10,097 nt of DNA, from assembly GCA_947460165.1 (NCBI GenBank), contig CANHKH010000077.1:1-10097 (forward strand). The letters run 5' to 3'. The position numbers were made by a program, and so were the translations under genes. Of the stretch, positions 1-6,688 are shown piece by piece. The stretch comes from Comamonadaceae bacterium. Its GTDB lineage: Bacteria; Pseudomonadota; Gammaproteobacteria; Burkholderiales; Burkholderiaceae_C. The notes beneath the pieces were generated by a model. The model saw nothing but the letters and a program-made list of their open reading frames with translations. It had not been told where the DNA came from and made no database searches. Within the stretch, counting starts at the first letter, position 1, and every line of letters starts with the position of its first letter.

Positions 1-464
1 CCCGCGCGTCCAACGGCGTGATTGGCAAAGACAACGCCATGCCCTGGCACCTGCCTGAAGACCTGGCGCGCTTTCGCCAGCTCACCCAAGGCTGGCCGGT
101 GGTCATGGGCCGCAAAACCTGGGACTCTTTGCCCCCCCGTTTCAGGCCCCTGCCTGGCAGGCGCAACGTGGTGCTCACGCGCCAAGCCGACTGGGCCCAA
201 GCCGGCGCCGAGCGCGCGGCTGATTTGGCCCAGGCCCTGGCCCTGTGCGGTGATGCCCAAGAAATTTGGGTCATGGGCGGCGCGCAAATCTACGCACAGG
301 CCCAGCCCCTGGCCCAGCGCATTGAACTGACCGAAATTGACCGCGCCTACGAGGGTGACGCCTGGGCCCCCGAGTTGGGCGCAGGCTGGCGCGAAACAGC
401 CCGCCTGCCCGGCGTGTCGGCCCAGGGCCTGCCGTACAGCTTTGTGACCCTGCAGCGCCAGTGA
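1..464 (+). CDS. folA: Dihydrofolate reductase, 5'-truncated by the window edge
   Basis: Dihydrofolate reductase reduces dihydrofolate to tetrahydrofolate with NADPH in the cytoplasm, recycling the cofactor used by thymidylate synthase. The open frame runs from base 3 without a stop upstream, and the residues RASNGVIG before the GTG at 18 match the family's N-terminal strand. The true start therefore lies left of the window, probably only about ten codons away. Visible family motifs are PWHLPEDLARF (the Asp is the expected proton-relay residue), VVMGRKTWDSLP, RPLPGRRNVVLTR, IWVMGGAQIYAQ (the NADPH-binding glycine pair) and LTEIDRAYEGDAW near the C-terminus. About 153 residues are seen, fitting the usual 160-170. 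It ends at TGA 462-464 and is followed by GC-rich hairpins, so it is probably transcribed apart from gspL. In many relatives folA follows thyA; that cannot be checked here. Confidence 0.97.
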   Translation, partial: RASNGVIGKDNAMPWHLPEDLARFRQLTQGWPVVMGRKTWDSLPPRFRPLPGRRNVVLTRQADWAQAGAERAADLAQALALCGDAQEIWVMGGAQIYAQAQPLAQRIELTEIDRAYEGDAWAPELGAGWRETARLPGVSAQGLPYSFVTLQRQ

Positions 465-487
465 GGCTCAGGGCCTGGCCCAGAGCC
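465..487 (+). terminator. Hairpin directly after folA stop
   Basis: GGCTC (465-469) pairs with GAGCC (483-487), and an inner GGG (471-473) pairs with CCC (479-481) around a 5-base loop, with an A/A mismatch between the two stems. It begins on the base after the folA stop. No T-run follows, so it is not a classical intrinsic terminator. It may act with the stronger hairpin at 495-519, or simply be chance pairing in GC-rich DNA. Confidence 0.25.
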
Positions 488-494
488 AGCACCA

Positions 495-519
495 GCGGCC
501 TGCTGGGCAGGCAGGCCGC
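495..519 (+). terminator. Perfect 9-bp GC-rich stem-loop, candidate folA terminator
   Basis: GCGGCCTGC (495-503) and GCAGGCCGC (511-519) are perfect reverse complements around a 7-base loop, 31 bases after the folA stop codon and before the gspL upstream region. The position suits transcription termination or 3'-end protection of the folA mRNA. There is no T-tract after the stem on the + strand (cgcaaatctgac follows), so the assignment rests on stem strength and location only. Confidence 0.45.
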
Positions 520-550
520 CGCAAATCTGACTGAAAAATTAAATCAAGCC

Positions 551-580
551 AAGTCAACCGTCCCCTGTAGGGGCTGACTT
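551..580. repeat. Two-tier inverted repeat upstream of gspL
   Basis: AAGTCA (551-556) is the exact reverse complement of TGACTT (575-580), and inside them CCCC (562-565) faces GGGG (570-573) across a TGTA loop. The spacers between the tiers are unequal (5 bases and 1 base). The repeat lies just upstream of, and partly overlaps, the place where a -35 element would sit for the TACAAT at 601-606. It could be an operator or part of the folA 3' structure; the sequence alone does not decide. Confidence 0.35.
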
Positions 581-606
581 ATGGGCGTCATGCGGCTCCG
601 TACAAT
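579..606 (+). promoter_or_regulatory. Candidate sigma70-type promoter for the gsp operon
   Basis: TACAAT at 601-606 matches the -10 consensus at five of six bases and lies 28 bases before the gspL ATG. That would give a leader of roughly 20 bases. The -35 is poor: TTATGG (579-584) is at 16-bp spacing, whereas the better-looking CTGACT (574-579) is 21 bp away, which is too far. An A/T-rich stretch at 535-547 could help as an upstream element. Supported only by hexamer match and position. Confidence 0.3.
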
Positions 607-634
607 CGCCCCACCGCAGAGTTAGCCGTCCTCT

Positions 635-1813
635 ATGACCTCCTTCATTGTCCGTCCACCTTGGGCAGCCCAAGCTGCATGGGTGGGGGCGCGGCTGGAG
701 ACCACCGCCTCGGCGCCGGGGCTTGAACACTGGGCCCAAGCCCAGGACATTCCCCAGGCCAAAGAACTCGTCGTGGCCGTGCCTGCGCCCTTGCTGTCTT
801 GGCACCGCGTGAGTTTGCCCAAGCTGGCGGCCAACCGCTGGCGCGCCGCGCTGGACAGCCTGTTGGAAGAGCGCCTGCTGGCCGACGCGGCGCAAGTCCA
901 CCTGGCCATGGCGCCGGCGGCCCAGGCCGGGCAAGAAGTGCTGGTGGCTGTGTGCGACAAAGCCTGGCTGACCCAGGCCCTGCAGGCCCTGGAGCGCAGC
1001 GGCCACCGGGTGGCGCGCATCGTCCCTGAATTTGAACCCGGCCCTGAGCGCCTGCACCTGCAAGGCCAGCCCCAGCAAGGCTGGCTGGTGCACTGCACGC
1101 CTGAGCAAGTGCAATGCCTGCCGCTGGCAGCCGAGCAAGCCAGCTTAAAGCAGTGGCGCGGACTGATGGCGCAGCAGGCCACGCTTTCTTGCGAGCCGGC
1201 CTTGGCGGGGGCAGCGCGCGCGCTGAGCGAGCGCGAAGCCCCGCTGCTGACGGCCGGCCAAGTGCTGCGCGACGCGGCCAACTCGGCCTGGAACCTGGCG
1301 CAGTTTGACCTGGCCTCGCGCAGCAGCTGGCACCAGCGGCTGGGGCGCCGCGCCAGCCACTGGCTCCATGATGCGGCCTGGCGCCCGGTGCGCGCTGGCG
1401 TGCTGGCCTTGCTGGCACTGCAGGTGCTGGGGCTGCAGGCCTGGGCCTGGCAAGAAAAACGTGCAATCGCCCAACGCGAGCAAGCCGTGGCCCATGTGCT
1501 GACCAGCACCTTCACCCACGTCAAACTGGTGATCGATCCGGTGCTGCAAATGGAGCGTGAAACCGCTTTGCTGGCCCAAAGCCGCGGCCAAGCCACCACC
1601 GCCGACCTCACCCGCATGTTGGCGGCCTTGGCCAGCGTGGCGGGCACGGTGCCCAAAGGCCTGGACTACAAACCCGGCGAGCTCAGCCTGAGCGGCTGGC
1701 AGCCCCCCAACAGCGGCGACTGGAAGGGCCGCTTGAGCCAACAAGGCTTCAGGCTCGATGCGGCGGGCGAGCGCTGGGTGATGCGGCCCGCCACCGAAGG
1801 CGTTGCCCGATGA
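635..1813 (+). CDS. gspL: Type II secretion system inner-membrane protein GspL
   Basis: GspL is a bitopic inner-membrane protein that anchors the GspE ATPase through its cytoplasmic half and binds GspM in the periplasm. The 392-residue product shows the family layout. An actin-like cytoplasmic domain (about 1-235) includes the typical segment LLSWHRVSLPKLAANRWRAA (53-72). One transmembrane helix follows at about 251-273, then a periplasmic region (about 275-392) with a helical stretch and a small ferredoxin-like C-terminal domain (GLDYKPGELSLSGWQ). The ATG at 635 is the first possible start, because an in-frame TAG lies at 623-625. No strong ribosome-binding site is visible; the nearest purine run is AGAG at 618-621. 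It is the first gene of the gsp operon here, and its stop overlaps the gspM start. The usual gspK is not upstream; folA is. Confidence 0.92.
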   Translation: MTSFIVRPPWAAQAAWVGARLETTASAPGLEHWAQAQDIPQAKELVVAVPAPLLSWHRVSLPKLAANRWRAALDSLLEERLLADAAQVHLAMAPAAQAGQEVLVAVCDKAWLTQALQALERSGHRVARIVPEFEPGPERLHLQGQPQQGWLVHCTPEQVQCLPLAAEQASLKQWRGLMAQQATLSCEPALAGAARALSEREAPLLTAGQVLRDAANSAWNLAQFDLASRSSWHQRLGRRASHWLHDAAWRPVRAGVLALLALQVLGLQAWAWQEKRAIAQREQAVAHVLTSTFTHVKLVIDPVLQMERETALLAQSRGQATTADLTRMLAALASVAGTVPKGLDYKPGELSLSGWQPPNSGDWKGRLSQQGFRLDAAGERWVMRPATEGVAR

Positions 1814-2298
1814 GCCGCGCCAACACTGGGCCAGCCATGCAGGCGGTGCGTCAGCGCTGGGCCGGCTTGCAGCCACGCGAGCGCATGGGCCTGAGCGCCG
1901 CTTTGGGGGTGCTGGTGCTGTTCCTGCTGTGGAGCCAAGTGCTCTGGCCAGCGTTGCAGCTGTGGCGCCAAGCACCGGCCCAACACCTGCGCCTGGACAC
2001 CCAAATGCAGCGCATGCTGGACTTGCGCAACCAGGCCGAAGCCCTGAAAAACCAAACCCTCAAAGCACCTGAGCAATGGCGAGAAGGCCTGGCAACGGCC
2101 ACCCGCAGCTTGGGCGCCAGCGAGCTGGTGTGGGCGGGCAACACCGCCACCGTGAAGCTCAAAAACTGCACGCCCCAAGCGCTGGCACGCTGGCTGAGCG
2201 ATGTGGGGCCGCTGTGGCAGCTGCAGCTGAGCCAGGCCAGTTTGAAGCTGAACGAAGAAGGCCTGTGGCAAGGCCAGCTCTCGGTGACCAAGCCATGA
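1810..2298 (+). CDS. gspM: Type II secretion system inner-membrane protein GspM
   Basis: GspM is a small bitopic membrane protein that pairs with GspL in the assembly platform. The 162-residue product has a short basic cytoplasmic N-terminus (1-28), one hydrophobic helix (about 29-49, including GVLVLFLLW), an Ala/Gln/Leu-rich helical stretch that could form a coiled coil (about 50-95), and a C-terminal periplasmic domain ending at SVTKP. Length and topology fit the family. The start is fixed by an ATGA overlap with the gspL stop and by GAAGG at 1796-1800, nine bases upstream. One cysteine (C120) lies in the periplasmic domain. Sequence conservation of GspM is low in general, so the call leans on topology and on its position between gspL and gspN. 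Confidence 0.88.
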   Translation: MSRANTGPAMQAVRQRWAGLQPRERMGLSAALGVLVLFLLWSQVLWPALQLWRQAPAQHLRLDTQMQRMLDLRNQAEALKNQTLKAPEQWREGLATATRSLGASELVWAGNTATVKLKNCTPQALARWLSDVGPLWQLQLSQASLKLNEEGLWQGQLSVTKP

Positions 2299-3116
2299 GC
2301 CGGGGGCCTCTTCGCACACGCGCCTTGCCAGGCCGCGCCATGCCGGCTGCCCGCCAAGCTTCTGGCTGGGCGCTGGCCACCACCGCCGCCGTGCTGGGCC
2401 TGCTGCTGGGCCTGGCCTGGTTTGCCCCGGCGCGCTGGCTGGCTGCAGCGGTCGCGCACAGCCAAGTGGTGCAGCTTGAATCTCCACGCGGCACGCTGTG
2501 GAGCGGCTCGGCCCGGCTGTGGCTGGTGGGCGGCGCAGGCAGCGCAGACCGCGCCGTGCTGGCCCCGCGCCTGCATTGGCAGCTCCAACCCAGCTGGAGC
2601 GGCGTCAGCCTGGTGCTGCGGGCCGACTGCTGCACGCCCCAGCCCCTGCGGCTGACGCTGGGCTGGACTGACGGCGGCCCCGCCCTGAAGCTCGACGACG
2701 CCAGCTCGCACTGGCCGGCCGAGGTGCTGATTGGCCTGGGCACGCCATGGAATACCTTGCAGCCTGCAGGCCGCATGGCCTTGCAAACCCAAGGCTTGGC
2801 GCTGGGCTGGCGCGGCCAGCGCCTGCACCTGTCGGGCTCGGCCGCCTTGGAGTTGCAAGACCTGAGCTCGGCCCTGTCGACCCTGCAGCCCATGGGCAGC
2901 TACCAAGTGAAGCTCGTCGGTGGCGAGCAACCCGCGCTCAACCTGAGCACCTTGCGCGGCGACCTGCTGCTCAGCGGCCAGGGCCAATGGCGGCCGCAGG
3001 GCCTGCAGTTTCGGGGCGAGGCCCGCGCCGCACCGGGCCGCGAAGACGCCTTGGCCAACTTTCTCAATATCGTCGGCAAGCGCGATGGCGCACGCACCCT
3101 CATCTCTTTGGGCTAA
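2295..3116 (+). CDS. gspN: Type II secretion system protein GspN
   Basis: GspN is an accessory inner-membrane component found in some type II secretion systems; its exact role is unsettled. The 273-residue product has an arginine-rich cytoplasmic N-terminus, one transmembrane helix (about 24-44, including AAVLGLLLGLAWF), and a beta-rich periplasmic domain. The family motif GTLWSGSARLWL is at 66-77, and a C-terminal segment ends in LANFLNIVGKRDGARTL. The open frame extends upstream to 2076, but the start at 2295 is preferred: it overlaps the gspM stop as ATGA, has GGTGA seven bases upstream, and places the membrane helix near the N-terminus as in the family. An internal ATG at residue 16 is possible. 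Adjacent cysteines C112-C113 occur in the periplasmic domain. Confidence 0.88.
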   Translation: MSRGPLRTRALPGRAMPAARQASGWALATTAAVLGLLLGLAWFAPARWLAAAVAHSQVVQLESPRGTLWSGSARLWLVGGAGSADRAVLAPRLHWQLQPSWSGVSLVLRADCCTPQPLRLTLGWTDGGPALKLDDASSHWPAEVLIGLGTPWNTLQPAGRMALQTQGLALGWRGQRLHLSGSAALELQDLSSALSTLQPMGSYQVKLVGGEQPALNLSTLRGDLLLSGQGQWRPQGLQFRGEARAAPGREDALANFLNIVGKRDGARTLISLG

Positions 3117-3119
3117 GTC

Positions 3120-5267
3120 ATGAACCGATTTCATTTGCTGCCCCTGGTGGCTTTTACAGTGTGGGTCACAGGCGTCTCCTGGGCGCAAACCAGACCCCCC
3201 GCAGCCAAAGCAGCACCCGCAGCCAAACCCGCCGCAGAACGCCCTAGCGACCTGGTGACCCTGAGCTTTAACAACGCCGAAATCAGCGAGGTGGCCCGGG
3301 CCATGGCCATGATCACCAACCGCAGCGTGGTGGTCGACCCCCGCGTCAAAGGCACGGTCAGCCTGAACACCGACAAGCCCGTGAGCAAGCTCAGCGCCTA
3401 CAACCAATTCTTGGGCGCGCTGCGCCTGCAAGGCTTTGCGGTGGTGGAAACCTCGGGGCTGTACAAAGTGGTGCCCGAGGCCGAAGCCAAGCTCCAAGGC
3501 GGGGCCGTCAGCGACAGCGTGCCCAGCGGTCCGGGCAACCAAATTGCCACGCAAATCTTCAGGCTCAACCACGAAACCGCCAACAACTTGGTGCCCGTGC
3601 TCAGGCCACTGATCAGCCCAAACAACACCATCAACGTCAACCCTGGCAACAACTCGCTGGTGGTCACCGACTACAGCGACAACTTGCAGCGGGTGGGCCG
3701 CATCATTGCCGTGCTCGATGTGCCCAACGCCAGCGACCTCGATGTCATCGTGCTCCAGCACGCCATTGCCTCCGACGTGGTGCCGCTGCTCAACCGCCTG
3801 CTGGAGTCACAAGCCTCGGCGCCCGCCGCTGGCCAAGGCCAGACCGACACCGGCTTTCGCACCGTGCTGCTGGCCGAACCCCGCTCCAACGCCGTGATTG
3901 TGCGGGCCGCCAACCCGGCGCGCGCCGCGCTGGCACGCAGCCTGGTGCAGCGCCTGGACCAGCCGGGCAGCAACGCCCAGCCTCAGGGCAACATCCATGT
4001 GGTGTATTTGCGCAATGCCGACGCCACCAAGCTGGCCGCCACCTTGCGCGCGGCCATGGCCGCAGGCGATGGCCGCAGTGGTGGCGGCAACACCACGCCC
4101 ACCAGCCCAACGCCCCCCAGCAGCACAGGCACGGCTGCATCGGGCAGCCAAGCGCCTTCCACGGGCGGGCAAATCCAGGCCGATGTGGCCACCAACGCGC
4201 TCATCATCACCGCACCCGAGCCGCAATACCGCCAGCTGCGTGCCGTCATCGACCTGCTGGACGCCAGGCGCGCCCAGGTCTTTGTGGAAAGCCTGATCGT
4301 GGAGGTCAACGCCGAAAAAGCCGCCGAATTTGGCGCGCAATGGCAAGGTTTGCTGGGCGGCAAGGGCGACGGCGTGATTGGCGCGGCCGGCACCAACTTC
4401 AACACCGGCGGGGCCAGCAACAACATCATCAACTTGGCGCGCGGCGCGGGCAGCGTGGTGCCTGGGGTGGGCCTGAATTTTGGCCTGTTCAACCGCACCA
4501 ACGGGGTCTACAACCTGGGCTTTTTGGCGCGCTTTTTGCAGTCCTCTGGCGACGCCAATGTGCTGTCCACGCCCAACTTGCTGACCCTGGACAACGAAGA
4601 GGCCAAGATCGTGATTGGCCAAAACGTGCCCTTTGTCACCGGCCAGTATTCCAACAGCAACTCCGGCACAGGCACGGTCAACCCCTTTCAAACCATTGAG
4701 CGCCGCGACGTGGGCCTGACCCTGCGCGTCAAGCCGCAAATCAATGAAAACGGCACGGTCAAGCTGCAAATTTTTCAAGAGGTCTCCAACGTGGACAAGT
4801 CCACCTCTGGCAACGCCAGCGGCGTGACCACCAACAAGCGCTCGATTGAATCGAGCGTGCTGGTCGAAGACGGTGCCATCGTGGTGCTGGGCGGCCTGCT
4901 GCAAGACGAGTACGCAGGCAACCAAGACAAAATCCCTGGGCTGGGCGATGTGCCCTTTTTTGGCAACCTTTTCAAGAGCGAGGCCAGGAGCCGCAAAAAG
5001 TCCAACCTCATGGTGTTTCTCAGGCCCGTGATCGTGCGTGATACGCAGGCCAGCAACACCTTGTCCATGGACCGCTACGACATGATGCGCGGCTTGCAAG
5101 AGCAGTCGCTGCCCGCAGCCAGCCAAAACCTGCCCATCAATGACGTGCCGCAAATGCCCTCTGCCGCGCCCGGCGCCCAGCCCGCAGGCCAAAACGGCAG
5201 GCCATTGATCATGGCGCCCATGCTCAAGCCTGCACCATCCCTGGCCACGCCGCCAGCGCCACGCTAA
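3120..5267 (+). CDS. gspD: Type II secretion system secretin GspD
   Basis: GspD forms the outer-membrane multimeric gate through which folded proteins leave the periplasm. The 715-residue product begins with a signal peptide (1-22, likely cut after SWA) and an Ala/Pro/Lys linker. The N0 domain follows at about 42-118 (LVTLSFNNAEISEVARAMA). Then come N1 (about 144-205), N2 (about 206-285) and N3 (about 291-380), the last interrupted by a Gly/Ser/Thr/Pro-rich insert at 314-350. The secretin core is about 385-642, with VLSTPNLLTLDNEEAKIVIG, VPFVTGQY, RRDVGLTLRVKPQIN, VVLGGLLQDE and VPFFGNLF. A Pro/Ala-rich tail (643-715) replaces or extends the S-domain. There is no lipobox cysteine, and no pilotin gene nearby. 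Start: three bases after the gspN stop, no clear Shine-Dalgarno, so translation may depend on coupling. Confidence 0.97.
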   Translation: MNRFHLLPLVAFTVWVTGVSWAQTRPPAAKAAPAAKPAAERPSDLVTLSFNNAEISEVARAMAMITNRSVVVDPRVKGTVSLNTDKPVSKLSAYNQFLGALRLQGFAVVETSGLYKVVPEAEAKLQGGAVSDSVPSGPGNQIATQIFRLNHETANNLVPVLRPLISPNNTINVNPGNNSLVVTDYSDNLQRVGRIIAVLDVPNASDLDVIVLQHAIASDVVPLLNRLLESQASAPAAGQGQTDTGFRTVLLAEPRSNAVIVRAANPARAALARSLVQRLDQPGSNAQPQGNIHVVYLRNADATKLAATLRAAMAAGDGRSGGGNTTPTSPTPPSSTGTAASGSQAPSTGGQIQADVATNALIITAPEPQYRQLRAVIDLLDARRAQVFVESLIVEVNAEKAAEFGAQWQGLLGGKGDGVIGAAGTNFNTGGASNNIINLARGAGSVVPGVGLNFGLFNRTNGVYNLGFLARFLQSSGDANVLSTPNLLTLDNEEAKIVIGQNVPFVTGQYSNSNSGTGTVNPFQTIERRDVGLTLRVKPQINENGTVKLQIFQEVSNVDKSTSGNASGVTTNKRSIESSVLVEDGAIVVLGGLLQDEYAGNQDKIPGLGDVPFFGNLFKSEARSRKKSNLMVFLRPVIVRDTQASNTLSMDRYDMMRGLQEQSLPAASQNLPINDVPQMPSAAPGAQPAGQNGRPLIMAPMLKPAPSLATPPAPR

Positions 5268-5271
5268 CGCC

Positions 5272-6669
5272 ATGCGCCACCTGCTGCCCTACGCCTTTGC
5301 CCGCAGCCACCAGCTCTTGCTGGCCGAGGACGCGGGCCAGTTGACCCTGTGGCTCAGCGAGGGCTCTGACCGCCAAGCCCTGGGCGAGTTGCTGCGCGTA
5401 CACGCCAGCGCCCAAGCCTTGCAGCTGCACACCCTGCCCACGGCCGAGCTGGTGCAGCGCATCAGCGCCGCTTATGCGCAAGGCGAGTCCAGCGCGGCGG
5501 CGGTGGTCAGCGAGCTGCAGTCCGATGTGGACCTCTCGCGCATGATGCAAGAGCTGCCCGCCGTCGAAGACCTGCTGGAGACCGCCGACGACGCGCCCAT
5601 CATCCGCATGCTCAACGCCTTGCTCACCCAGGCCGCGCGAGACGGCGCCAGCGACATTCACATCGAGCCCTTTGAGCGCCACTCCAGCGTGCGCTTTCGG
5701 GTGGACGGCACCCTGCGCGAGGTGGTCCAACCCCACCGAGCGCTGCACGCCGCGCTGATCTCGCGCCTGAAAATCATGGCCGAACTCGACATTGCTGAAA
5801 AGCGCCTGCCGCAAGACGGTCGCATCTCGCTGCGCATAGGCACGCGCGCGGTGGATGTGCGTGTCTCCACGCTGCCCAGCGCCCACGGCGAGCGCGCCGT
5901 GCTGCGCCTCTTGGACAAAAGCGGCGCCCGCCTGACGCTGGAAGACGTGGGCATGCAAGGCGCCACCCTAGAGCGCTTTGCCAGCCTCATTGGCCAGCCC
6001 CACGGGCTGATTTTGGTGACCGGCCCCACCGGCTCGGGCAAAACCACCACGCTGTACGCCGCGCTGGGCCGGCTGGACACCGCGCGCAGCAACATCATGA
6101 CGGTGGAAGACCCCATTGAATACGAGCTGCCCGGCGTGGGGCAAACCCAGGTCAACAGCCGCATTGACCTGGACTTTGCCAAGGCCTTGCGCGCCATCTT
6201 GCGGCAAGACCCGGACATCATTTTGATTGGCGAGATCCGCGACTTTGAAACCGCGCAAATCGCCATCCAAGCCTCGCTCACCGGCCACCTGGTGCTGGCC
6301 ACGCTGCACACCAACGACGCGGCAAGCGCCGTCACCCGGCTGACCGACATGGGCATAGAGCCCTTTTTGCTCAGTTCCTCGCTGCTGGGCGTGCTGGCCC
6401 AGCGCTTGGTGCGCAAGCGCTGCACGCACTGCCAGGGCCAGGGCTGCGCGCACTGCGCGCAATCGGGCTACAGCGGCCGCACCGGCGTCTTTGAAATGCT
6501 CACGGCCAATGAAGACCTGCGCCGCCTGGTGCACGAGCGCTCCTCTGAAGCGGCGCTGCGCGAGGCGGCTCTGGCCGGCGGCATGCAGCTCATGCGCGAC
6601 GACGGCCGCCGCTTGGTGGCCGCCGGCATCACCACCGAAGAAGAGCTGCTGCGCGTGACGCGCGACTGA
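5272..6669 (+). CDS. gspE: Type II secretion system ATPase GspE
   Basis: GspE is the cytoplasmic hexameric ATPase that drives pseudopilus assembly, recruited to the membrane by GspL. The 465-residue product has an N-terminal GspL-binding region (about 1-100), a linking domain with DGASDIHIEPFE (124-135) and RFRVDGTLRE, and the RecA-like core. The core carries Walker A GPTGSGKT (251-258), an Asp box MTVEDPIEYE, Walker B DIILIGEIRD (315-324) and a His box GHLVLATLHTNDA (338-350). The metal-binding module is present but very compact: C384-x2-C387-x4-C392-x2-C395. In Vibrio cholerae EpsE the two CxxC pairs are about 30 residues apart. The protein is somewhat shorter than the usual ~500 residues, partly for this reason. 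It starts four bases after the gspD stop with no visible Shine-Dalgarno. Confidence 0.97.
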   Translation: MRHLLPYAFARSHQLLLAEDAGQLTLWLSEGSDRQALGELLRVHASAQALQLHTLPTAELVQRISAAYAQGESSAAAVVSELQSDVDLSRMMQELPAVEDLLETADDAPIIRMLNALLTQAARDGASDIHIEPFERHSSVRFRVDGTLREVVQPHRALHAALISRLKIMAELDIAEKRLPQDGRISLRIGTRAVDVRVSTLPSAHGERAVLRLLDKSGARLTLEDVGMQGATLERFASLIGQPHGLILVTGPTGSGKTTTLYAALGRLDTARSNIMTVEDPIEYELPGVGQTQVNSRIDLDFAKALRAILRQDPDIILIGEIRDFETAQIAIQASLTGHLVLATLHTNDAASAVTRLTDMGIEPFLLSSSLLGVLAQRLVRKRCTHCQGQGCAHCAQSGYSGRTGVFEMLTANEDLRRLVHERSSEAALREAALAGGMQLMRDDGRRLVAAGITTEEELLRVTRD

Positions 6670-6688
6670 ATCGGCCAAGCCTCAAGCC

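Noticed and set aside
18..20. GTG at 18 as the start of folA
   Set aside because: The frame is open to the window edge, and the residues before it (RASNG) belong to the conserved first strand of dihydrofolate reductase, so the real start is outside the window.
2076..2294. An upstream extension of gspN overlapping gspM by about 220 bases
   Set aside because: The extra residues are Arg/Gly-rich without family similarity. The ATGA junction at 2295 with GGTGA upstream and a membrane helix close behind is the better start.
1851..3761. A 636-codon open frame on the - strand opposite gspM, gspN and part of gspD
   Set aside because: It lies wholly antisense to well-supported gsp genes, and its protein is Gln/His/Gly/Ala-rich with no recognisable domain. 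This is the usual by-product of strong third-position GC bias.
4059..4169. Possible tandem repeat in the Gly/Ser/Thr/Pro stretch of gspD
   Set aside because: No regular repeat unit can be lined up; it is compositionally biased linker sequence only.
3807..5273. A 488-codon open frame on the - strand opposite gspD
   Set aside because: Same reason: fully antisense to the conserved secretin, His/Gly/Gln-rich low-complexity product, no family motifs, no ribosome-binding site of note.
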